From: an uncultured Leuconostoc sp. | GTDB taxonomy: Bacteria > Bacillota > Bacilli > Lactobacillales > Lactobacillaceae | DNA: 11,658 nucleotides | Assembly: GCF_946222815.1 (NCBI RefSeq) | Contig: NZ_CAMJRK010000045.1 | Coordinates: 1-11,658, forward strand | Reading direction: 5' to 3' | In this document: one piece after another, positions 6,164 to 11,658 of the stretch | How the letters are laid out: each line of letters starts with the position of its first letter | Numbering within the stretch: position 1 is the first letter of the stretch | Notes under the pieces: model-generated | Seen by the model: the letters and a program-made list of their open reading frames with translations, nothing else | Database searches by the model: none | Told to the model about the DNA's origin: nothing | Position numbers and translations under genes: made by a program

Positions 6164-6606
6164 TGACACAATGTGAACTGCAAACACTTGTCATGGAAAT
6201 TTCAAAAAAATATTTTGGCCGATCATTTGATCATGGTGCAAGTTTTAATACACGATTAAGAACGACCGGTGGTCGCTATTTACTGACTAGCCATAATTTG
6301 GAATTTAATTCAAAAATGGCTAATTTACCAGAATTTGAAGGTATCATTAAACATGAATTGACACATTATCATTTGCACATACAACAACGAGGCTATCAAC
6401 ATAAAGATTTAGATTTCAAAAGATTACTCGCACAAGTTAACGGTTCGCGCTTCGCACCATCGCTAAAGCGGGAACAAAAAATTTGGTTATACCGTTGTGA
6501 AAATGAACATAATATCATGCGAAAACGACGTGTGCAAGAAGGTAATTATCGGTGTGGTCTGTGCGGCGGGGAAATACACTTTGTTGGTCAAACTGGAAAT
6601 AAATGA
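6160..6606 (+). CDS. SprT-like zinc metalloprotein
   Basis: This 148-residue protein belongs to the SprT/SprT-like family (called YdcK in Bacilli). Its zinc-protease motif HELTHYH is at residues 65-71 (His65, Glu66, His69), and His81 is a likely third ligand. The C-terminal zinc ribbon is unusual. Its second knuckle CGLC (132-135) is normal, but the first is Cys113-x3-His117 instead of Cys-x2-Cys. The substrate in bacteria is not known; the eukaryotic relative Spartan cleaves DNA-protein crosslinks. The start ATG 6160 sits in an ATGA overlap with the transporter stop, so translation is probably coupled. ATG 6163 is an equally possible start. Confidence 0.88.
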   Translation: MMTQCELQTLVMEISKKYFGRSFDHGASFNTRLRTTGGRYLLTSHNLEFNSKMANLPEFEGIIKHELTHYHLHIQQRGYQHKDLDFKRLLAQVNGSRFAPSLKREQKIWLYRCENEHNIMRKRRVQEGNYRCGLCGGEIHFVGQTGNK

Positions 6607-6623
6607 CCATCTTCAGTTATAAT
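6594..6623 (+). promoter_or_regulatory. Possible promoter of the HAD operon
   Basis: A perfect -10 TATAAT lies at 6618-6623. The best -35 is poor (TGGAAA, 6594-6599, 18 bp spacing). The start would be near 6630, 26 nt before the HAD gene. Confidence 0.35.
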
Positions 6624-6655
6624 GATTGTAGACGTAATAAGAAAGTGAGAATAAC

Positions 6656-7483
6656 ATGATTCAGTTGATTTTATCTGACCTTGATGAAACACTATTAAAT
6701 GATGATGGGTCTATTCATCAAAAAAATATTGATGCCATTCAAAAATTTACGCAAAATGGTGGCTATTTTGTACCAAATACTGGTCGATCGTATAAGTCAG
6801 TTACTGGCACATTAAATATGCTAGGTTTAAATCAAACAAGACAATATGTTGTTTCGTATAACGGTGGGGCGATTGTCGCTATTGATCCTGATGGCAAAGA
6901 AGAAGTTATTGCCCAGCATAGTATGTCACTTGATTTGGCAAAAAAAATTTTTAGGCTTGGACAAATTCAAGCTGATGTCGATACACATATTTATACGTTA
7001 GATAAATTATTTATTTATAATATTTCACCCGCTGATAAACAATATATGAGTGAACGACAAGTACCATATACTGAAATAAAAAGTGATGATTTAACTTTTC
7101 TAGCTCATGAAAAACCAATCATGAAAGTTATTTTTGAACATAGTGAGCCATCGGTACGGCAAAAAATTGCTGATAATGTGACAAACGAGTTAGCGGCATC
7201 GGTTTTGTTGACGTTTAGTTCAAATCGTTATGTTGAATTTAATCCTAAAGGGGTTGATAAGGGTGTCACTGGATTAGAATTGGCAGATATACTACAGATT
7301 AATCATGATAATACAGCTGCTTTAGGTGATAATTTAAACGATGCCGCGCAGATTAAAGCTGCGGGTACTGGTGTAGCTGTTGCCAATGCCAAACAAGAAA
7401 TTAAAGACATTGCTGATATTGTGTTAACGACCACTAACAATGAGGCCGCCGTTGCTGATTTTATTGAAAATTATGTGAAATAA
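6656..7483 (+). CDS. Cof-type HAD-IIB phosphatase
   Basis: This is a 275-residue cytosolic hydrolase of the Cof/YidA group, acting on sugar phosphates or nucleotide-like phosphates such as FMN or pyridoxal phosphate. All four HAD motifs are present. They are DLDETLLN (8-15, nucleophile Asp8 and acid Asp10), NTGRS (41-45, Thr42), the lysine of VDKGVTGLEL (Lys202), and GDNLNDAAQI (224-233) for magnesium binding. The middle part (about 85-195) is the IIB cap that sets substrate choice, which cannot be read from sequence. A GAAAGTGAG ribosome site precedes ATG 6656. Only 2 nt separate it from the next gene, so they share a transcript. Confidence 0.92.
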   Translation: MIQLILSDLDETLLNDDGSIHQKNIDAIQKFTQNGGYFVPNTGRSYKSVTGTLNMLGLNQTRQYVVSYNGGAIVAIDPDGKEEVIAQHSMSLDLAKKIFRLGQIQADVDTHIYTLDKLFIYNISPADKQYMSERQVPYTEIKSDDLTFLAHEKPIMKVIFEHSEPSVRQKIADNVTNELAASVLLTFSSNRYVEFNPKGVDKGVTGLELADILQINHDNTAALGDNLNDAAQIKAAGTGVAVANAKQEIKDIADIVLTTTNNEAAVADFIENYVK

Positions 7484-7485
7484 TT

Positions 7486-7692
7486 ATGAAAAATTGGCTT
7501 GCAAGTGTCATGCTTGGCGTGATAACACTCATTTTATTTTTAGGGCTATTTTTTCTAAGCGATAGTCAACAGTGGTCAAAAGGTATCACAATTAGCTTGA
7601 CGGTTATTTTATTAATTATTGTTAATGCGAGTTTCACTTGGCTTTTTTGGCAATCGCGTAAGCAACATTTAAACGAAGAAGAGGATAATTGA
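7486..7692 (+). CDS. Small two-helix membrane protein, unknown function
   Basis: This 68-residue protein has two hydrophobic segments (about 5-25 and 33-55), a short loop between them (SDSQQWSKG) and a charged tail ending NEEEDN. Positive charges at 57-59 suggest that both ends lie in the cytoplasm. I recognise no family. It starts 2 nt after the HAD gene, has no strong ribosome site and overlaps the protease gene by 4 nt, so it is probably translated by coupling. Its sandwich position suggests a partner or substrate of the protease, but that is inference. Confidence 0.75.
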   Translation: MKNWLASVMLGVITLILFLGLFFLSDSQQWSKGITISLTVILLIIVNASFTWLFWQSRKQHLNEEEDN

Positions 7693-8429
7693 ATTTGCTT
7701 GATTTAAGGCACGAACCGCAACCAAAGTATCTTTTTCAAAGAATAATAAATTTTATTATCGTGACTTTGTTAATCATGATTGCACCGGTATTATTAGGTA
7801 TTGCAGCATTACAAAAATCTGTTGCGCTACAAGTACTTTGTGTTTTGATCATGTTTTTAATCTATGCTGCGATTGGTTATTATGCCTATAATTTGTTAAA
7901 GAAAACAACAATTAAAGCTATTTTCCATAAACCAAATACCAGACATTGGCAGCATATTTGGTTTATTATAGGCGTGTTTTCTCTTATGATATGTTTGGAA
8001 TATATTATCAGTTTTTTACGAATTAATCTGACTGGTGTCTCGACAACGGCAAATCAAACTGCTATTGATAATTTAACTTCAAATTTGAATGTGACAATGG
8101 TTGGTATGATTATATACGGTGTCTTTTTGGCACCTGTTGTTGAAGAAATTATTTTTCGAGGACTAGTTATTAATTATTTTTTTCGTCAATCATGGTGGTG
8201 GGCAAGTATTATTCTTTCAGGATTATTATTTGCTTTCCCACATATGAATGCGATACCAACTAATTTAGCTGATTTGTTGGGTTATCTGATTTATATGCTT
8301 ATGGGGATGGTATTGGCCTTTGTATACAAAAAAACTGGTAATTTACAAGATAGCATCATGATTCATTTTATCAATAACGCTATTACAATGTTACCGATGC
8401 TCATTATGGCAATTAGTAAAGCTATGTAA
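7689..8429 (+). CDS. CPBP-family (CAAX/Abi) intramembrane metalloprotease
   Basis: This 246-residue membrane protein has about eight hydrophobic segments. The three family motifs are intact: EEIIFR (Glu152, Glu153, Arg157), FAFPH (Phe181, His185) and HFINN (His226, Asn230). These Glu and His residues form the active site in Rce1-like proteases. In lactic acid bacteria, relatives serve in bacteriocin maturation, self-immunity (PlnI, SkkI type) or general membrane protein processing. No bacteriocin gene is visible here. The start is a TTG at 7689 in a TTGA overlap with the previous stop; TTG 7695 is better spaced from AGAGG (7680-7684) and is an alternative. There is no ATG start nearby. A terminator follows. 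Confidence 0.9.
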   Translation: MNLLDLRHEPQPKYLFQRIINFIIVTLLIMIAPVLLGIAALQKSVALQVLCVLIMFLIYAAIGYYAYNLLKKTTIKAIFHKPNTRHWQHIWFIIGVFSLMICLEYIISFLRINLTGVSTTANQTAIDNLTSNLNVTMVGMIIYGVFLAPVVEEIIFRGLVINYFFRQSWWWASIILSGLLFAFPHMNAIPTNLADLLGYLIYMLMGMVLAFVYKKTGNLQDSIMIHFINNAITMLPMLIMAISKAM

Positions 8430-8430
8430 T

Positions 8431-8468
8431 ATAAAAGATGTCGCTACATTTGTAGCGACATCTTTTAT
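8431..8468. terminator. Bidirectional terminator between convergent genes
   Basis: Bases 8431-8447 and 8452-8468 form a 17-bp perfect stem with an ATTT loop. It is flanked by A-rich and T-rich arms, so it works for the CPBP gene on the + strand and for pepQ on the - strand. Confidence 0.9.
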
Positions 8469-8477
8469 GTTGAGTAG

Positions 8478-9575
8478 TTAAAATTGTAATAATTCTTTAG
8501 ATGTATGCGTGTAGGAAACAAAGCCATCGGTGCTCATGTAACCTGAATCTTCAATTCGAACGCCAGCAACACCTGGTATATAAATACCGGGTTCAATTGA
8601 AAAAACCATACCTTCTTGTAGTATCAGATCGTTACCAGCCATGATTGAGGGGAATTCATGAACAGAGGATCCAAGACCGTGTCCTAAACGGTGTACAAAA
8701 TAATCACCATAACCTGCTTTGATAATAATTTGACGCGCAATGGCATCTAGTTCGCTTGCAGTCATGCCAATTTTTGCCTGTGATTGTGCAGCAAGTTGCG
8801 CTTCTAATGTCACTGCATGAATTTCTTTAGCCTGTTTGCTTACTTCGCCAAAAGCTACTGTGCGAGTGGCATCTGAGGCGTAGCCTTCTGTCATTGTACC
8901 TAAATCAAACAGTGCCATATCTCCTTGCTGCAGTGTGCGTGTTGAAGTTGCACCATGGGGGTCGGCGGCATGATCACCAAATTGTACTAAAGTGTCAAAA
9001 CTCATAGCGGGGACGCCAGATTTTTTGAGATCATATTCTATTTTTGCTGCAACGGCTAATTCTGAGATGCCTGCAGTTAATGTGTGAAATCCAATATCAA
9101 ATGCGCGATCTGCATCATGGCCAGCAGCAATCATGTGCGTAATTTCTGCTGGGGTTTTAATAAGCCTTAGGCGGTTAATTTGATCTGTAATGTCCATATT
9201 GAACGAGGCTGATGGATAAGCTGATTGTAGCGCATGATAACGTGAAACTGATAAGTTATCGGCTTCGATAGCAAAAGATTGACCTGGTGTCGCATTTTTG
9301 ATGTGAGCGGTAAGTTCATCCCAAGGTTTCTCTTGATCTTCATAACCAAAGGCTTGAAAATGCCAACCGCTTTCTTTCATGCTGTTGACTTCCAAGGCTG
9401 GGCCAAATAAAAATGGTGACTGTCCTGATATGAGAACGAGTGCCAGCACGCGTTCAATCGGATCGGATTCAAATCCTGATAGATAAGCAACGCTATGAAA
9501 ATCGGTTATTATAGCGCCAGCAAGTGAATTTTTTTCAAGCCAAGTTGTTAATGTGGCTATTTTTTCCTTATTCAT
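8478..9575 (-). CDS. pepQ: Xaa-Pro dipeptidase PepQ (M24 family)
   Basis: This 365-residue cytosolic metallopeptidase splits X-Pro dipeptides, a late step in using peptides from milk or plant protein. The fold is a creatinase-like N-domain (1-125) plus a pita-bread catalytic domain. All five metal ligands are present: Asp224 (ALFDLGT), Asp235 (YASDATR), His299 (HRLGHGLG), Glu328 (FSIEPGIYIPG) and Glu342 (VRIEDSG). The length is typical. AAGGA lies 10-14 nt upstream of the ATG. It is divergent from ccpA, as in many lactobacilli, and the shared cre site may tie it to carbon source. No strong promoter stands out on this strand. Confidence 0.95.
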   Translation of the reverse strand: MNKEKIATLTTWLEKNSLAGAIITDFHSVAYLSGFESDPIERVLALVLISGQSPFLFGPALEVNSMKESGWHFQAFGYEDQEKPWDELTAHIKNATPGQSFAIEADNLSVSRYHALQSAYPSASFNMDITDQINRLRLIKTPAEITHMIAAGHDADRAFDIGFHTLTAGISELAVAAKIEYDLKKSGVPAMSFDTLVQFGDHAADPHGATSTRTLQQGDMALFDLGTMTEGYASDATRTVAFGEVSKQAKEIHAVTLEAQLAAQSQAKIGMTASELDAIARQIIIKAGYGDYFVHRLGHGLGSSVHEFPSIMAGNDLILQEGMVFSIEPGIYIPGVAGVRIEDSGYMSTDGFVSYTHTSKELLQF

Positions 9576-9592
9576 AAAATAGATCCTTTTTT

Positions 9593-9609
9593 TAATTAGT
9601 TACTAATTA
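9593..9609. promoter_or_regulatory. 17-nt dyad in the pepQ upstream region
   Basis: TAATTAGT (9593-9600) and ACTAATTA (9602-9609) are exact reverse complements around one T. The dyad starts 18 nt before the pepQ start codon, between the ribosome site and any promoter. It may be an operator or a short mRNA hairpin. Confidence 0.4.
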
Positions 9610-9686
9610 CATTTTAACACTTACAATAAAAATTATCTTTTCTTGTAACAAACAGAAACAATGATGAAAACTTGTAGAAATAGCAT

Positions 9687-9700
9687 TGTAAGCGTTTGCA
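9687..9700. promoter_or_regulatory. cre site (CcpA binding)
   Basis: TGTAAGCGTTTGCA matches the consensus TGWAANCGNTNWCA at 13 of 14 defined or degenerate positions (G at the W). It covers the -35 region of the ccpA promoter, which suggests autorepression, and lies 112 bp upstream of pepQ. Confidence 0.8.
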
Positions 9701-9723
9701 ATTTGCTGTTTATTTGATATAAT
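9695..9723 (+). promoter_or_regulatory. ccpA promoter
   Basis: The -10 is a perfect TATAAT (9718-9723) with a TG extension (TGA before it). The -35 is TTTGCA (9695-9700), 17 bp away and inside the cre site. The start is expected near 9730. Confidence 0.75.
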
Positions 9724-9724
9724 A

Positions 9725-9785
9725 AGAAGGGATCAATTATGAAAAAATTTAATTGAATAAAAAATAAAAAAGAAGGTCAATTATG
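9725..9785 (+). repeat. Imperfect direct repeat of the ccpA start region
   Basis: AGAAGG then TCAATTATG occurs at 9725-9741 (with GA inserted) and again at 9771-9785, where it is the real ccpA ribosome site and start. The first copy opens a 5-codon frame (MKKFN, 9739-9756). Confidence 0.55.
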
Positions 9786-10790
9786 CAGAAAAAAAATTCA
9801 GCAACAATTTACGATGTCGCACACCGTGTAGGCGTGTCTTTAGCAACAGTTTCTCGGGTTGTTAACGGAAACAGTAATGTACGCGACTCAACAAAACGTA
9901 AAGTGTTAGACGCAATCGAGGAACTTGGCTATCATCCAAATGCTGTTGCGCGTGGATTGGCGTCGAAAAAAACAACAACAATTGGTGTTGTTATGCCAGA
10001 CGTAACCGACGTCTACTATTCAGAATTAGCGCGTGGTATTGATGATGTGGCAAATATGTATCATTATGATGTTTTATTAACAAATACTGATGAAGATCCT
10101 GTTCGCGAAATGATGGCTGTGAACAATTTGGCAAGTAAGCAAGTTGATGGTATTATTTTTATGGGTAACGAGTTAGACCATGAAATTGTGAATACCATTT
10201 CTGGTGTCAACGCGCCAGTTGTATTAGCAGGTTCTGTAGATAGTGACGAACAATTACCAAGTGTCAACATTGATTATGTTGCAGCTATTAAAGAGGCTGT
10301 GGGAGCAGTCATTAAAAATGGTCACAATCGTGTGGCAATTGTGACCGGACCAGTGACGCATGCAATTAACGGTATGCATCGTTTGGTTGGCTACAAAAAA
10401 GCACTTGAGGAGGCGCAAATAGAATTTGACGATTCTTTATTGTTTTCAACGCATCAAGATTATGCTGCAGGCCTTCAAGTGGCTGAAAGAATTCTTGCCA
10501 CAGGTGCAACAGCAGTTGTGACATATGACGACGAGGTTGGCATTGGTATTATGAATTATTTGCGTGATCATGGCAAAAAAATTCCTGAAGATTTTGAAAT
10601 TATCACATCAAACGACACTAAATTTACCATTATAACGCGACCTCAAGTCACTTCTATTGGGCAACCTAAGTATGATATTGGCGCTGTTGCTATGAGAATG
10701 CTGACAAAGTTAATGAACAATGAAAAAATTGAACTCACACAAGTTAAATTACCACATACTTTAGAACGACGTGGCACGACAATTAATTAG
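9783..10790 (+). CDS. ccpA: Catabolite control protein A (LacI/GalR family)
   Basis: This is a 335-residue regulator, the usual length. The N-terminal helix-turn-helix is at residues 8-28 (TIYDVAHRVGVSLATVSRVVN). The hinge helix NAVARGLASKK (53-63) has the minor-groove Leu59 used by CcpA and LacI. The effector domain follows from about 65 (TIGVVMPDVTDVYYSELARGI). CcpA, helped by HPr phosphorylated on Ser46, binds cre sites and represses or activates genes when good sugars are present. The divergent pepQ neighbour and the cre in its own promoter are classic for lactic acid bacteria. AGAAGG (9771-9776) serves ATG 9783. Other LacI-family regulators are possible, but the context and hinge favour CcpA. 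Confidence 0.93.
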   Translation: MQKKNSATIYDVAHRVGVSLATVSRVVNGNSNVRDSTKRKVLDAIEELGYHPNAVARGLASKKTTTIGVVMPDVTDVYYSELARGIDDVANMYHYDVLLTNTDEDPVREMMAVNNLASKQVDGIIFMGNELDHEIVNTISGVNAPVVLAGSVDSDEQLPSVNIDYVAAIKEAVGAVIKNGHNRVAIVTGPVTHAINGMHRLVGYKKALEEAQIEFDDSLLFSTHQDYAAGLQVAERILATGATAVVTYDDEVGIGIMNYLRDHGKKIPEDFEIITSNDTKFTIITRPQVTSIGQPKYDIGAVAMRMLTKLMNNEKIELTQVKLPHTLERRGTTIN

Positions 10791-10822
10791 AAATATATGC
10801 CAAGGAAATAAAAATGTAACAA

Positions 10823-10851
10823 TTGACATTTAAACGTAAAAAAAGTAAACT
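10823..10851 (+). promoter_or_regulatory. Promoter of the acyltransferase gene
   Basis: A perfect -35 TTGACA (10823-10828) and a -10 TAAACT (10846-10851) are 17 bp apart. The -10 is also the 5' arm of the ccpA terminator. The start is near 10858. Confidence 0.65.
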
Positions 10852-10872
10852 GGTACAGGTAGTTTGCTTTTT
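10841..10872 (+). terminator. Terminator of ccpA
   Basis: AAAAGTAAACT (10841-10851) pairs with 10861-10871 (one G-U pair) around a 9-nt loop, ending in a T-run. Confidence 0.75.
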
Positions 10873-10910
10873 ATTTTGAAGAAATATACTAGGGAAGGTT
10901 TGTTTTTCAA

Positions 10911-11658
10911 ATGGGGAAAAGACGTTACATTACAGGTTTTGATGGATTACGTGCGATGGCAGTTATTGGGGTGATACTTTTTCATCTGATGCCAACGAAA
11001 ATAATTGGCGGCTGGCTAGGCGTGCCACTTTTTTTTGTGCTTTCAGGTTATTTAATAACAGACTTATTAATCCAAGAGTATGATCATACACAGCATATTG
11101 CACCGATTAAATTTTATATTCGACGGTTGAAGCGTCTTTATCCGGCATTGGTTGGTATGCTGTTAATCAGCACGACAATTATTTTGTTGTTTGATCAACA
11201 ACTCATTTACAATTTAAGACATATTTTGATTACTAATCTGGCTTATGTGTATAATTTTTGGGCAATTAATAATGGGCAATCGTATTTTCAACAATTTGGT
11301 GGCGCATCACCTTTTACGCATTTGTGGTCGCTATCCATTGAAGGCCAATTTTATCTCATTTGGCCCTTTGTTGTATGGGGTGTTTTAAAATTCCGCATTA
11401 AAAGAATATATGTTTTTGTATCGTTGTTGCTCATGTCAGGAGTGAGCGCAATTTTAATGGCTGTTTTATACCAACCAAATGCAATTAATCGCGCCTATTA
11501 TGGCACAGACACACGATTATTTGCAATTTTGTTGGGATCTGCGTTAGCATTTGTTTGGTCGTCAACTAAATTACGACCAATAGCAAATAGAACATCGAAA
11601 AATTTGTTGAATAGTATAGGCATCGTTTCATTAGTGATTGTGCTTAGCGGTTTTTTAT
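10911..11658 (+). CDS. Acyltransferase-3 membrane protein, OatA-like (partial)
   Basis: The frame is open from ATG 10911 to the window edge, giving 249 residues and no stop. It begins with the acyltransferase-3 signature GFDGLRAMAVIGVILFH (His25). GWLGVPLFFVLSGYLITD (34-51), the arginine-rich FYIRRLKRLYPAL (68-80) and HLWSLSIEGQFYLIWP (137-152) follow, all in a multi-span membrane protein. In lactic acid bacteria such proteins are mostly peptidoglycan O-acetyltransferases (OatA/OatB), which give lysozyme resistance through a C-terminal SGNH domain outside the membrane. That domain, if present, lies beyond the window, so exopolysaccharide or teichoic-acid acetylation cannot be excluded. AGGGAAGG (10891-10898) is a rather distant ribosome site. 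Confidence 0.88.
   Translation, partial: MGKRRYITGFDGLRAMAVIGVILFHLMPTKIIGGWLGVPLFFVLSGYLITDLLIQEYDHTQHIAPIKFYIRRLKRLYPALVGMLLISTTIILLFDQQLIYNLRHILITNLAYVYNFWAINNGQSYFQQFGGASPFTHLWSLSIEGQFYLIWPFVVWGVLKFRIKRIYVFVSLLLMSGVSAILMAVLYQPNAINRAYYGTDTRLFAILLGSALAFVWSSTKLRPIANRTSKNLLNSIGIVSLVIVLSGFL

Overview
The window reads as chromosomal core DNA of a low-GC Gram-positive lactic acid bacterium. The pairing of pepQ divergent from a CcpA-type regulator, a cre site between them, a plsX-acpP pair, an RNA polymerase delta subunit tail and a T-box leader all point to Lactobacillaceae. A Leuconostoc/Weissella-type member is my guess, but the genus cannot be fixed from sequence reading alone. No insertion sequence, phage gene or CRISPR array is visible.

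Left part (1-2274): the acidic C-terminal tail of the RNA polymerase delta subunit (rpoE) ends in a terminator. A solitary, unusual tRNA-Lys(UUU) gene follows, with its own promoter and terminator. Next comes a T-box riboswitch with its own sigma-A promoter and intrinsic terminator. It controls an APC/AAT-family amino-acid permease. The apparent T-box specifier is ACU (Thr), and the permease resembles the threonine/serine permease YifK/ThrP, so two independent lines agree.

Middle (2275-4561): a well-placed 25-codon leader ORF precedes plsX, which has no obvious Shine-Dalgarno site of its own. plsX (phosphate acyltransferase) and acpP (acyl carrier protein) form a phospholipid/fatty-acid pair. 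A strong promoter follows, then a roughly 175-nt leader that ends in an 18-bp terminator and can also form a competing hairpin. After it comes a GAF-domain free-methionine-(R)-sulfoxide reductase gene that has lost two of the family's three cysteines.

Next (4649-8429): a same-strand run encodes a fused osmoprotectant ABC permease/binding protein (without its ATPase), a SprT-like metalloprotein overlapping it by 4 nt, a Cof-type HAD phosphatase, a two-helix membrane protein, and a CPBP (CAAX-like) membrane protease overlapping the previous gene by 4 nt. The run ends in a bidirectional terminator shared with the convergent pepQ gene.

Right part (8478-11658): pepQ (minus strand) and ccpA (plus strand) diverge around a cre site that overlaps the ccpA promoter. 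ccpA ends in a terminator whose 5' arm contains the -10 element of a promoter for the last gene. That gene is an acyltransferase-3 (OatA-like) membrane protein, cut by the window edge.

Most of the window is ordinary core metabolism. The parts that merit a second look are mainly regulatory: the tRNA-Lys with its antisense trailer, the 3850-4025 leader, the plsX upstream ORF, the duplicated start region before ccpA and the promoter inside a terminator.
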